From contig NZ_VUMY01000003.1 of assembly GCF_009695935.1 (NCBI RefSeq), positions 1-64,000 on the forward strand: a stretch of DNA of 64,000 nucleotides. The letters are read 5' to 3'. Position numbers and translations under genes: made by a program. Shown piece after piece: positions 35,221 to 44,076 of the stretch. The notes under the pieces are model-generated. The model saw only the letters and a list, made by a program, of their open reading frames with translations. It was not told the DNA's origin and did no database searches. Every line of letters begins with the position of its first letter. Positions within the stretch are counted from its first letter, which is position 1. This stretch comes from Mobiluncus porci (GTDB lineage Bacteria > Actinomycetota > Actinomycetes > Actinomycetales > Actinomycetaceae).

Positions 35221-35901
35221 ATGATGATATTAGAGACTTTATCGGGAGGCACTTTGCTTGATCTATTCTTGAAAACCTGGCAACAACGCGCGGTCGCCCG
35301 CATCATCATCGGCATTGGCGCCATGATTGCCGGCATCGCATTTGCCTCGTGGTTTGTCCGCAATTCCCCGCCTCTGGACTTAGCGCCGAGGTTCTTTCTC
35401 TACATGTGGTTTGGTATTGGTCTTGGCGGCGGCGCGCTGTTTTTCTTTGTCGGGCTCTATCACGTTGCGAAATCCCTCAAAGCCTTCCGGGGGAACAGTT
35501 TGGAACGGGAACGTATCGCCGCGGACTACGACGCCTTGCTCAGCGGAGGAGAATTCACGCACGATCCGCATTTGCGCGGGCAAAATTATTGGAAGAAGGC
35601 GGCGGTGGGTTTCTTTTTTATCGGATCGATTTCCACTCTCCTTGGCGGTGTCGGCTCGCTGGTCATGGGATTTTCGCTTCTTTCCGCGATAAAAAGGCTT
35701 TCCGAGGGAACTGCAGGCCAGCACTCCAATATGCTTTACGATACAGGTTTATCCACAGTCTTCCTGGTAGTTTCTCTCAGCTTCCTGGGCATGGGTCTGT
35801 ACTTCCTAATCGCGATGGTTCTGGGCGTATTCAACGTCGGCAACTGGCGTGAAAAACTCCAAAATGCGCATTTTTCCAACGGGGTCTTCGACGATTTTTG
35901 A
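35221..35901 (+). CDS. Hypothetical four-helix membrane protein
   Basis: No family is recognised. The 226-residue protein has four predicted transmembrane helices: RIIIGIGAMIAGIAFASWFV, FGIGLGGGALFFFVGLYHVA, AVGFFFIGSISTLLGGVGSL and VFLVVSLSFLGMGLYFLIAM. Between helices 2 and 3 there is a ~50-residue cytoplasmic loop, with RERIAADYDALLSGG. It stands alone between the divergent maltodextrin operon and the SRP RNA gene. Confidence 0.65.
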   Translation: MMILETLSGGTLLDLFLKTWQQRAVARIIIGIGAMIAGIAFASWFVRNSPPLDLAPRFFLYMWFGIGLGGGALFFFVGLYHVAKSLKAFRGNSLERERIAADYDALLSGGEFTHDPHLRGQNYWKKAAVGFFFIGSISTLLGGVGSLVMGFSLLSAIKRLSEGTAGQHSNMLYDTGLSTVFLVVSLSFLGMGLYFLIAMVLGVFNVGNWREKLQNAHFSNGVFDDF

Positions 35902-35973
35902 CCACTTCGGGCCTTTGGCCCCTTCCGGATGCGACAATTCGCTTCCAGGTCGGGGGATTGGTAAATTAGATTC

Positions 35974-36065
35974 GGTTCCCCGTGCGGCAACATCATTTGA
36001 ACCTCCCCAGGGCCGGAAGGCAGCAAGGATAAGGATGCTCTGTTGGGTGTGCGGGGAATCTTTTT
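35974..36065 (+). ncRNA. ffs: Signal recognition particle RNA (4.5S type)
   Basis: The apical region holds the conserved SRP S-domain: CAGGGCCGGAAGGCAGCAAG contains the GGAA tetraloop side and the symmetric loop bound by Ffh. The 5' strand GGTTCCCCGTGCGG pairs with TGTGCGGGGAATC at the 3' end, followed by TTTTT (36061-36065). The size of about 90 nt is the small bacterial type. With Ffh it targets membrane and secreted proteins co-translationally. Confidence 0.92.
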
Positions 36066-36071
36066 GCACCC

Positions 36072-36848
36072 CTACTTCGATGCCGCCAAAATCATGAATT
36101 CTCCGGCCACAACCTGGCCGGCTCGTGGCCGACTTGGAACATCGCCCTCCCCCACACAAACCGTCAGGGGAAAGCCAGCATTGACCTCCAAAACCCAAAA
36201 ATTCTCGCCGGTCAAAGTGTTGGAATGCAGTTCCGCGGCCTCAATCTTCGCGGCTAAAACCGCTCCCGCATGGGCGCCTTGCTTTTGTAAAACCGAGACT
36301 GCACCGGTGGAAATAAACGTCGGCAAGGTGTCTTTCGGGGCTTTCTCGCCCTCCTCAGCTTCGGCAAAAAGCTTCGCCGTCTCGCTGGCGGCGTAGGACA
36401 GTGGACCATCGTAGAGTTCCACTCGCCCTGCCAAAGCGGCCAGCCCGAGTTTCCCGTTGTTTCCGCGTCCGGCCTCATTCACCAAACCGCTGCGCAAAGC
36501 CACGCAGGCTTGACCGACTGTCTCGCCGGATGGCTCTTGTAAATCGGCCAAAGCGAACCTGTCTGCCATCTCCACCCACTGCGCCGGAACCTCGTCCGAA
36601 GCATTGAAATCCTGGTGGATATCGACGATTTTTTCCTCCACCACGTCAAACACCACCACGGCTCCGGAGCGGTCCTCGTAGTGGAACACTCCCTTTTCCA
36701 TGTCGCCTTCGATGGGAGTGCATTGATCAGAGGCAGCCGCCAGCACCTCGTCCGCGCGAGCCTCCGTCGTCATCTCGAGACCGACTGCGCGCCAGGTCGG
36801 CCCCACGGTAAACACTTTGGAATCAGGGGAAACGGTGGAATCGGTCAT
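36072..36848 (-). CDS. Hypothetical soluble protein
   Basis: No family is recognised. The protein is 258 residues, acidic, rich in Ala and Glu, with no signal peptide or membrane segment. It contains KVFTVGPTWRAVGLEMTTEA, VFDVVEEKIVDIHQDFNASD and VCVGEGDVPSRPRAGQVVAG. I chose the ATG at 36848 because GGAGA lies 6-7 nt upstream; the frame extends further without a better start. It converges on the SRP RNA gene and ends a few bases from its T-run. Confidence 0.6.
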   Translation of the reverse strand: MTDSTVSPDSKVFTVGPTWRAVGLEMTTEARADEVLAAASDQCTPIEGDMEKGVFHYEDRSGAVVVFDVVEEKIVDIHQDFNASDEVPAQWVEMADRFALADLQEPSGETVGQACVALRSGLVNEAGRGNNGKLGLAALAGRVELYDGPLSYAASETAKLFAEAEEGEKAPKDTLPTFISTGAVSVLQKQGAHAGAVLAAKIEAAELHSNTLTGENFWVLEVNAGFPLTVCVGEGDVPSRPRAGQVVAGEFMILAASK

Positions 36849-37023
36849 GGGTTCTCCTTCGCAGGGTTTAGTCTTTCTCAAGTTTAGCCCACCATCCAAA
36901 CCGCAGAGTGTAATTAAACGCAATTTTTCAAGCTACAATAAGCAACAAGCGGGCTTTAAACTCCGTGGTTTAAAGCGCCGTAGATTCAAGAATAATCAAA
37001 GAAGATAGAAAAGGGAGCTCCTG

Positions 37024-38499
37024 ATGGCAAGAGTTGTTGTGCTGGGTGCGGGTATCGCGGGTCATACTGCCGCGATGCATTTGCGCCGTAAACTGTCGAG
37101 GCATAAGCACGAGGTCGTAGTGGTTTCGCCGCGCGCAGACTGGAACTGGGTTCCGTCCAATATTTGGGTCGGCACCGGCAAAATGAACAAGAAAGAAGTC
37201 GTTTTCCCCTTGGCGCCGCTCTACAAACGCAAGGGTGTGATTTTTCATCAAGCTGCTGCCAAGATTATCTACCCAGAGGGACGCGGTGACGATCCAAAAC
37301 CCCAGGTTGAGATCGAATTCACCGGTGGAAAAAATGAAGGTCGGCGCGCCTTGGTTCACTATGACTACCTCATCAATGCCACTGGCCCCTTGCTGAACTT
37401 TAAAGCCACCCCGGGTCTCGGACCGGACGCGGGCAACTCTTACTCCGTTTGCACCGCTGACCACGCCGAACAGACCGGCAAGGCTTTCCAAGAAATCGTA
37501 GCAGCGATGAAGGAAATGCCGGAAGGTGCCCCGAAGAAGCGCTTCCTGATCGGAACCGGTAACGGGTCTTGCACCTGCCAGGGCGCGGCTTTCGAATACT
37601 GCTTCAACACGGAATACGACCTGAGGCAAGCGGGCGTGCGCGACAAGGCTGAGGTCGTTTACATCACCAACGAAGCGCAGCTCGGCGACTTCGGGATGAA
37701 CGGCATGATGTTCAAAGACAACGGATACGCGACCGATTCCCAGTTGTGGACCGAGTCGCTGTTCCGCGAGCGCGGGGTGAAGGCTATCACCGGTGCGGGC
37801 GTGCGCGAGGTGCGTAAAAACGACCTAACCTGGGAAGACTTTGACGGGAATATGCACGAGTTGCCTTTCGACTTCGCGATGCTGCTCCCGCCGTTTAGCG
37901 GGATTCCGCTCGAGGCCAAGAAGGCTGATGGGACTGATATCCCCGAGATGTTTAACGCGGGTGGTTTCATGAAGGTGGACGGCGATTACTCTCCGAAGTC
38001 TCCGGAAGAATGGTCCCACAAGGATTGGCCGAAGACCTACCAGTCGCCGCTCTACCCGAACATTTTCGCCGCCGGTATCGCTTTTGCGCCCCCGCACGGC
38101 ATCTCTAAACCCCACAAGACCCCGAACGGGACAAACATCACCCCGGCACCGCCACGAACCGGAATGCCCTCGGGTTCGATTGGCAAGGAAGTCGCCATGT
38201 CGATTGTGGATCTCATCAACAAGGGGCCGAATGCGAAACTCCACGAGGCTTCGATGGCGGTTCTAGGGGCGGCTTGTGTGGCCTCCACCGGCACCGGCTT
38301 CAAGAAGGGTTCCGCCGCGGCGATGGTAATGTTCCCGATTGTCCCGAATTTTGATGAATATCCGGAGAATGCCGGCCGCCACCCGAATCTGAGTTTCGGG
38401 AAGATTGGGTTGTTTGGGCACTGGACCAAGTTCCTGCTCCATGTCGGGTTTATTTACAAGGCCAAGTGGAAGCCGTTCTGGTGGATTATTCCGGAATGA
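37024..38499 (+). CDS. Sulfide:quinone oxidoreductase-like flavoprotein
   Basis: This 491-residue FAD enzyme begins with the dinucleotide fold VVVLGAGIAGHTAAMHLRRK. A cysteine after the first fold (SYSVCTAD, ~143) and the pair in GTGNGSCTCQGAAFEYCFN (~183-185) sit where SQR and related flavoprotein reductases carry redox-active cysteines. The C-terminal FGKIGLFGHWTKFLLHVGFI and KWKPFWWIIPE suggest membrane or quinone association. The size exceeds most SQRs (~400) and suits the group with extra loops. Oxidation of sulfide or polysulfide with electrons to quinone is the likely role. A 61-residue gene follows 44 nt later. Confidence 0.8.
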   Translation: MARVVVLGAGIAGHTAAMHLRRKLSRHKHEVVVVSPRADWNWVPSNIWVGTGKMNKKEVVFPLAPLYKRKGVIFHQAAAKIIYPEGRGDDPKPQVEIEFTGGKNEGRRALVHYDYLINATGPLLNFKATPGLGPDAGNSYSVCTADHAEQTGKAFQEIVAAMKEMPEGAPKKRFLIGTGNGSCTCQGAAFEYCFNTEYDLRQAGVRDKAEVVYITNEAQLGDFGMNGMMFKDNGYATDSQLWTESLFRERGVKAITGAGVREVRKNDLTWEDFDGNMHELPFDFAMLLPPFSGIPLEAKKADGTDIPEMFNAGGFMKVDGDYSPKSPEEWSHKDWPKTYQSPLYPNIFAAGIAFAPPHGISKPHKTPNGTNITPAPPRTGMPSGSIGKEVAMSIVDLINKGPNAKLHEASMAVLGAACVASTGTGFKKGSAAAMVMFPIVPNFDEYPENAGRHPNLSFGKIGLFGHWTKFLLHVGFIYKAKWKPFWWIIPE

Positions 38500-38543
38500 T
38501 TTTCCGGCTAGATGATTTGAGTTTTTGAACGAGAGGATTGAAA

Positions 38544-38729
38544 ATGAGTGAAACTCAGACTGTTGAGGAGATGAGTCCCGAGGTCAACGAACGGATCGGC
38601 AAGGCCCCGAATCCGTCCAAGGCCACGTTGCGCCGCCGCCAAAATCCATTCTTGCAGTTGTTTTCTTTTGCGAACTTCAACTGGCGGATTCTGCAGCTCG
38701 TGACCATCGCTAAATTCGGGAAACACTAA
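38544..38729 (+). CDS. Small protein downstream of the SQR-like gene
   Basis: A 61-residue basic-tailed protein (start MSETQTVEEMSPEVNERIGK; C-terminal half NPFLQLFSFANFNWRILQLV). The last 25 residues form an amphipathic, possibly membrane-peripheral helix. The ATG at 38544 has a GAGAGG site just upstream; a TTG at 38538 is less likely. Its position suggests co-expression with the flavoprotein, maybe as a small anchor subunit. This role is inference. Confidence 0.6.
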   Translation: MSETQTVEEMSPEVNERIGKAPNPSKATLRRRQNPFLQLFSFANFNWRILQLVTIAKFGKH

Positions 38730-38757
38730 GGGATTCCTTACCCCATAGTCCTGCTAT

Positions 38758-41490
38758 TTATTGGCTGAGGAGATACCCGTAATAGGCCTGACCCAGCGAA
38801 AGCCCGCCGTCATTCGCGGGAACGCGCTGATGTGTCAACCATGTCAACCCCGATTCCTCTATTTGGCGGCCAATTATCGAGGTAAGAAGCGAGTTGAGTG
38901 CGCTGCCGCCGGTGATACCGACGGCAGCGCACTCGTATTTATTGACGGCTTTGATGGCGGCGGAGGCGAGGAGATTCGCTATCTGGACGTGGAACCGGAA
39001 GGCGAGCTCACCGGGGTTTTTTCCTTGTTTCATGCCCTGGGTGAGCTCCGAGACGATGTTTTGTACGGGAAGAACCCGCGTCTCTACTGCCGAAAGTGCA
39101 GAAATTTCAGGAGTCACTGCCATATATGCCGGCGCTCTGAGCATAGCTACACTCTCGGCGGGGTTTTCAGCGAGCCAGTGCTCCGCGGCGGTCTGCAGCG
39201 CGACCGGCGCGGCGGCCTCGTAGGTCGAAATCGGGCAAATCTCAAGAATCGCTGCCGCCGCGTCGAAGTAACGACCCAAGGCGCAAGTTTCGGGACTCTG
39301 GGGAATCTGAGACAAAACCGCTTTCCCCACTGTGGTGTTGAGCCTATCTTGCAGCGGGAGGCCGGTAGTTTCAATACCAAATGTGGTCAAGAGTGCCGCG
39401 GCTTGCCGCCACGGTTCCTTCACCGCTAAATCCCCTCCGGGCAACGGAAAATAGGGCAGATGTGCGAGTCGCGGGGCGGTTTGGATTTGACCCGCTACGC
39501 CTGCGGAGACGGTTTCGTCTTTGCGTAACGACCCAAGGGAGTGGAGCAAAGTGGAACCGTCCTCACTGGCTGCACTCCGGTCAAGCGAAGCCTGCGGGTC
39601 AAACTTCTCCGGCGTAATGACCGAAGGGAATGTAGCCGGAAGGGTCTGACCCAAACGGCGTGGCGCAGCCGGCTCCGTCTCAACCAGAAAAATCTCCGAA
39701 CCCCAGATTTTCCCGTCGTCCCCGTAACCGGTGCCATCAACGGCGATGACGATAGCGCGTTCCACACCGGTTTCTGCCAGCAGAGAATATGCATGTGCGC
39801 GATGATGTTGGAGAGCAATTTGTTGAACTTCCCGACCCTCTTCCCGCGCTGCCCCCACGTAACGCTCCGCCCAGGCGGTGGTGGCGTAGTTCGGATGTGA
39901 ATCGCGGACAACCACGCTCGGATTTTCATCGTGAATCTTGGTGAGCTGTTTGATGGCTCTTTCGTAAGCCTGTTGTGAGGCTAGAGACCCCATGTCACCA
40001 ATGTGTGCGGAGGTGAAAGCCATCCCGCCTCGAACCAGTGTGAAGGTATTTTTGAGCTCCCCGCCAACCCCGAGAATGACCAAGTTGTCTCCGTCTGCCC
40101 TTGCGGAAGAATCGGGATTGACCCGAGCGGGGAGCGCCACCGGCACGGGAACATAGCCGCGCGAGCGCCTGGCCGGCAGAAGCGTCAAACCCCCCGTCAT
40201 GTCCTCAACCTGCGGGGTGTCACTTTCGGAGGTGAGTTTTTTCCTCACCCTCGAAAACGCAGTTTTGGCAGCCATCACCACCGAATCTTCAACGGGCACG
40301 GCAATAGTCCGGTTGTGGAGGAGAAAAGCGTCGGCGATTTTCCCGAGCCTCGCCAGCGCCTCGGCGTTATCGAAGCAAAGCGGCTCGCTGGAGAGGTTGC
40401 CCGAGGTTGCGACCACGGGACGTCCGATTCGTTCCAGCAACAACAGGTGTAAGGGTGTATAGGCCAGCATAATCCCGAGAGTGTTCAGGCCCGGAGCGAC
40501 AGAAGGGGCGATTGGTCGGCCAGAGCGGCGCTCGGCAAGGACAATGGGATGAGCCGGACTTATCAACAGCGACTCGGCAGGGCTTCCCTCTTCGCCAAGT
40601 TCCACTAGCTCGCGAGCCGCATCGAGGTCTTTCACCATCAGCGCCAAAGGCTTCCCATCACGATGTTTGCGCTTACGTAGGCGCGCGACTGCGGACTCAT
40701 TCGTGGCATCAACCAGGAGATGAAACCCACCGATTCCTTTCACAGCCACGACTTCACCCGACAGAATCCGCGCCGCCACTGCGTCGAGTACGGCATCTTG
40801 ATTTTCGCGCGATCTTCCCCCGCGGCTTCCGTCAACCAGATCAACTGGCAATGCTACTGAACTGAAGGGATCGCCAACCCCGTCCGGAATCTCCTCCGTC
40901 TCTACCATCCAAATATGCGGCCCGCAATCAAAACAGGAAATGGGCTGGGCGTGAAACCGCCGGTCATCCGGATCTCGGTATTCACGGGAGCAGACCTCAC
41001 ACAGCGGAAACTCCCGCATGGTCGTATTCGGGCGATCGTAGGGCAGGTCTTCAATAATCGACATCCGAGGACCGCAGTTGGTGCAGGTCGTGAACGCATA
41101 GCCAAAGCGGCGGTTGCGGGGGTCGCGAATGTCCGCTAGGCAATCCGGACAGATAGACACATCAGGGGGGATGAGGGTTCTAGCCCCACTGCCGCCTTCT
41201 GAAGCCACGATTCGAAATCCTGGTTCTGTGTCAACCACGTCAACTAGAGAATCTTGGCAAGTCAAGATAGACGACAGAGGCGGCGCAGTTTCCACTACCT
41301 CTTTGATGAAGGCGTCTAAAACAATCCGTGGACCCTGGCCTTCGATGAACACGGAAAGCGTATCATTGCCGCAAAAGCCCGTTAACTCGCCACTATAGTG
41401 GGAGGCCACACGTGCCACGTGGGGGCGAAAGCCGACGCCTTGAACAATCCCTGTAAGAATCCACCGACGTCTCTCAATCTCGCCTTCCAT
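38758..41490 (-). CDS. hypF: Carbamoyltransferase HypF, with in-frame repeat insertion
   Basis: This 910-residue enzyme makes thiocarbamate on HypE for the CN ligands of [NiFe]-hydrogenase. The N-terminal acylphosphatase domain has TGIVQGVGFRPHVARVASHY. Two zinc-finger CxxC pairs follow (CPDCLADIRD, CTNCGP, CEVCSREY, CFDCGP). A YrdC-like domain and a Kae1-like domain (HHRAHAYSLLAETG, VIAVDGTGYGDDGKIWGSEI, GGDLAVKEPWR, GITGGSALNSLL) complete it. Residues ~603-673, between IFLVE and RLAHLPYFPLPGGD, are an extra segment with GQTLPATFPSVITPEKFDPQ, absent from normal HypF. No other hyp or hydrogenase genes are in the window. Confidence 0.92.
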   Translation of the reverse strand: MEGEIERRRWILTGIVQGVGFRPHVARVASHYSGELTGFCGNDTLSVFIEGQGPRIVLDAFIKEVVETAPPLSSILTCQDSLVDVVDTEPGFRIVASEGGSGARTLIPPDVSICPDCLADIRDPRNRRFGYAFTTCTNCGPRMSIIEDLPYDRPNTTMREFPLCEVCSREYRDPDDRRFHAQPISCFDCGPHIWMVETEEIPDGVGDPFSSVALPVDLVDGSRGGRSRENQDAVLDAVAARILSGEVVAVKGIGGFHLLVDATNESAVARLRKRKHRDGKPLALMVKDLDAARELVELGEEGSPAESLLISPAHPIVLAERRSGRPIAPSVAPGLNTLGIMLAYTPLHLLLLERIGRPVVATSGNLSSEPLCFDNAEALARLGKIADAFLLHNRTIAVPVEDSVVMAAKTAFSRVRKKLTSESDTPQVEDMTGGLTLLPARRSRGYVPVPVALPARVNPDSSARADGDNLVILGVGGELKNTFTLVRGGMAFTSAHIGDMGSLASQQAYERAIKQLTKIHDENPSVVVRDSHPNYATTAWAERYVGAAREEGREVQQIALQHHRAHAYSLLAETGVERAIVIAVDGTGYGDDGKIWGSEIFLVETEPAAPRRLGQTLPATFPSVITPEKFDPQASLDRSAASEDGSTLLHSLGSLRKDETVSAGVAGQIQTAPRLAHLPYFPLPGGDLAVKEPWRQAAALLTTFGIETTGLPLQDRLNTTVGKAVLSQIPQSPETCALGRYFDAAAAILEICPISTYEAAAPVALQTAAEHWLAENPAESVAMLRAPAYMAVTPEISALSAVETRVLPVQNIVSELTQGMKQGKNPGELAFRFHVQIANLLASAAIKAVNKYECAAVGITGGSALNSLLTSIIGRQIEESGLTWLTHQRVPANDGGLSLGQAYYGYLLSQ
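39596..39652 (-). repeat. Dispersed palindromic element inside hypF
   Basis: GGGTCAAACTTCTCCGGCGT (39596-39615) and GCCGGAAGGGTCTGACCC (39635-39652) bound the core. The middle TAATGACCGAAGGGAATG is shared nearly base for base with the pknA and dnaX copies. It is part of a ~200-bp insert (about 39470-39680) that also carries a second inverted repeat (ACGGTTTCGTC...). Confidence 0.85.
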
Positions 41491-41583
41491 AGCAATTATT
41501 CTTTCACAACTAAGCCTGTACCCGAATCCGGGTGCGAGCTCTAATGAGGACGCGTCTAGCCAGCGAATTTACTCCGCGAAGAA

Positions 41584-42570
41584 TCAGCGTTTACCGGGTT
41601 TGACCTGCCAAGCCTCCCAAGCGGAGCGCACGGTTTCCTCCAGGCCGTACTTCGGCTCAAAGCCCATAACCTCGCGAATCCGCGAGGAATCGGCAATCAA
41701 CCGCGGCGGATCTCCGGCGCGGCGCTCGCTAACCTCGGGAGTGAAGGGAATCCCCGTAACCTTGGCCACCATGTCGATGACCTCCTTGACAGAGTTACCG
41801 GTCGAGGTTCCGACGTTGAAAGCGTGATATTCCATATCCTTGCCGGTTTCCTCGCAGCGGTTCATGTATTCCAAAGCCTCGAGGTGAGCCACGGCAAGAT
41901 CTTGGACGTGGACGTAGTCGCGCACACACGTCCCGTCCGGAGTCGGATAGTCATCTCCAAAAATCAAAGGATTCTTTCCGGCCACAATCCGCTCAAACAC
42001 CATCGGAACCAGATTCAAAATCGCAGGATCCCCGAGGTCGGGAGCTCCCGCCCCCGCTACATTGAAATAGCGAAGCCCAATCCATTTCAACCCGTGCGCC
42101 CGCTCGCAAGCCGCCATCATCCGCTCCCCGAACAGCTTCGTCTCGCCATAAGGGTTAATCGGATGTTTCTCAATGTCTTCGGGGACAATCTCCGCGTCCG
42201 GCATTCCATAAACCGCGGCCGAGGACGAGAAGATCATCTTCTTCACGCCCTTTTCAGCCATCGCCTCCAAAACCAAGGCGAGCCCGCCAATGTTTTGTTG
42301 ATAGTACCAGGCGGGTTTCTCCACAGATTCACCAACCTGCTTACGGGCTGCGAAGTGAATCACCGCGTCCACGCCCTCCAGGGCCCCCAGAAGCTCGGGA
42401 TAGTGGGAGGAGTCCGCGCAGTCGAGTTGGACGAGCTCGGCCGAACCGATACGATCCTTAGAACCATAGGAAAGGTCGTCAACTACGACAACCTCATCTC
42501 CCCGTTCTTCCAGCAATCTCACCACATGGGCGCCGATGTATCCGGCACCTCCAACCACCATCACTCGCAT
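41584..42570 (-). CDS. galE: UDP-glucose 4-epimerase GalE
   Basis: This 328-residue extended short-chain dehydrogenase interconverts UDP-glucose and UDP-galactose. The NAD-binding start is VVGGAGYIGAHVVRLLEERG, and the catalytic residues are in IFSSSAAVYGMP (Ser) and NPYGETKLFGE (YxxxK). Further family signatures are GLRYFNVAGA and CVRDYVHVQDLAVAHLEALE. Length and motifs are standard. It lies just downstream of a small membrane-protein gene on the same strand. Confidence 0.95.
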   Translation of the reverse strand: MRVMVVGGAGYIGAHVVRLLEERGDEVVVVDDLSYGSKDRIGSAELVQLDCADSSHYPELLGALEGVDAVIHFAARKQVGESVEKPAWYYQQNIGGLALVLEAMAEKGVKKMIFSSSAAVYGMPDAEIVPEDIEKHPINPYGETKLFGERMMAACERAHGLKWIGLRYFNVAGAGAPDLGDPAILNLVPMVFERIVAGKNPLIFGDDYPTPDGTCVRDYVHVQDLAVAHLEALEYMNRCEETGKDMEYHAFNVGTSTGNSVKEVIDMVAKVTGIPFTPEVSERRAGDPPRLIADSSRIREVMGFEPKYGLEETVRSAWEAWQVKPGKR

Positions 42571-42579
42571 GACTTTCTC

Positions 42580-42735
42580 CTAACTAACTGTGTTTTCACT
42601 CAAATTGAAGGTCTCTACCGCCCAGGGAAAGCCCCACTGGAAGAGGGCAGCAACCACAGCTAACACGATAATCGCCAGTTCGATGACACGCAGCCACTTT
42701 GGGCCAGGAAGAATTGAAAAAACCCAAGCGTACAT
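42580..42735 (-). CDS. Small single-span membrane protein downstream of sortase E
   Basis: A 51-residue protein with one transmembrane helix (VIELAIIVLAVVAALFQWGF) and a conserved-looking start MYAWVFSILPGPKWLRVIEL. Small proteins of this kind often follow the sortase E gene near crgA in actinobacteria. Function is unknown. It starts with ATG at 42735 after an AGGAAAG-type site. Confidence 0.65.
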   Translation of the reverse strand: MYAWVFSILPGPKWLRVIELAIIVLAVVAALFQWGFPWAVETFNLSENTVS

Positions 42736-42776
42736 TTCTTGCCTTTCCTCTTGATTTTCCGAACTTCCCAGCGACC

Positions 42777-43955
42777 TCAGCCAGCGAGTTCGCCGTTGCC
42801 TTGTCCCGGATTGGGCTGGCCGGGAACGGGGGTGAGCTGCTGGGCGGGAGGCGCAGTCGGCGATCCCGATTCCGCTGGCGCTTGTTGGCCAGCGGCGTTC
42901 ATCGCCTCGAGTCCTTGCAGCGCCACCGGACGCCCCTGGGTTCGCGGCACCCAATAGGACAGTTTCGAATAGACAATAAACCGCTCCGTGTTGCCGTATT
43001 CCGGATGGCAAGTCGTCAGAGTCATCAACCGCTCACTAGGGACGGTGTCCTTGGGCTGGTGCGGCACCGGATAAATCACATCCCCCTGGGTTGGTAAGAC
43101 AACCTCGGTTGAGGTGACCTGGTAGACGAGCCAGGCCTGGGACGTTTCCACGACCAGCGGGTCGCCCGTCACGAGTTCCTCCACGCGGCGGAAAGAGTTT
43201 CCGTAAGAGCGGCGGTGGGCTGCCAAGGCGAAGTTCCCAAGTTCTCCCGGACCCTGGGTGTCGGTGTAGTGTCCGGCATAACCCGTGTTCAAAATGGATT
43301 CTGTGGTTCCTTGCATGACGGGAATGACCATAGAATCCCATCTCGGAACATGCAAAGTCGCGAAAGTCTGGCCGACCGCGGGGATCGTCACGGGAGGCGG
43401 CGGATCCGTGCGTTGCACCTCGGTGGTTTCAGTCGCGTCATTGGCCGTTGAGGAAGTGAAAGACTCCACCGCCGCCGCAGTCGCGCCCTGAACCTGCCAG
43501 GTTGTGACGTAAAGCTGCCACACGACGAACAGCGCGAGAACGACGCCAAGGGTCAACATCGTCTGGCCGATGCCGGACATGATGAGGATCGAAGGCTTGG
43601 TTTTCCGTTTCTGGTTCTGGGATTTCAAAACTGAATCCGGTGGGAGAGGTGGTTGTGGGGAAACTGCGACCGAAGGCTGGGAGGAAGTTGGCCTTTGCGG
43701 TGCGGGGCGGGGCGCGGGAGTCCGTAAGGGCTTGTCGGCGGGCTGCGCGACTGTCGGATTCATCAAGGGCTTGCCGACTGGTTGAGAGACCCTGCGACTA
43801 GGCTGCTGGCCTATTGCGGAGCTCTGCTGGCTTATTGATGAACTCTCCGGCTCCAACTGACGCGCCGGCATCATCCGCCCGTCCTGCCCCTCACCAGCCA
43901 ATTCGCGACGCTGGCGACGAGAAGGAAATTGAGCCGGTTGCAAAGGCTCTGGCAC
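42777..43955 (-). CDS. srtE: Class E sortase
   Basis: This transpeptidase (about 392 residues) anchors surface proteins to the wall. A Pro/Gln/Ser-rich cytoplasmic N-terminus precedes one transmembrane helix (~128-148, IGQTMLTLGVVLALFVVWQL). The sortase fold follows, with catalytic His in LAAHRRSYGN, Cys in LMTLTTCHPEYG and Arg in TERFIVYSK. Class E enzymes recognise LAxTG, exactly the motif (LARTG) of both giant surface proteins in this window. A Pro/Gln-rich tail ends it. The GTG at 43955 (VPEPLQP) is my choice; upstream sequence would run into the crgA promoter. Confidence 0.88.
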   Translation of the reverse strand: MPEPLQPAQFPSRRQRRELAGEGQDGRMMPARQLEPESSSISQQSSAIGQQPSRRVSQPVGKPLMNPTVAQPADKPLRTPAPRPAPQRPTSSQPSVAVSPQPPLPPDSVLKSQNQKRKTKPSILIMSGIGQTMLTLGVVLALFVVWQLYVTTWQVQGATAAAVESFTSSTANDATETTEVQRTDPPPPVTIPAVGQTFATLHVPRWDSMVIPVMQGTTESILNTGYAGHYTDTQGPGELGNFALAAHRRSYGNSFRRVEELVTGDPLVVETSQAWLVYQVTSTEVVLPTQGDVIYPVPHQPKDTVPSERLMTLTTCHPEYGNTERFIVYSKLSYWVPRTQGRPVALQGLEAMNAAGQQAPAESGSPTAPPAQQLTPVPGQPNPGQGNGELAG

Positions 43956-44076
43956 TGTGAAACACCCCCGCAGTAAAACTCGAAAAACTAACACTCCGAT
44001 TTTACCAATTTCCGCGTGTCGCGGCAGGAAGATATGATAGGAACAGTCATTTGAAGAAACCGATAAAGGGGAAACG

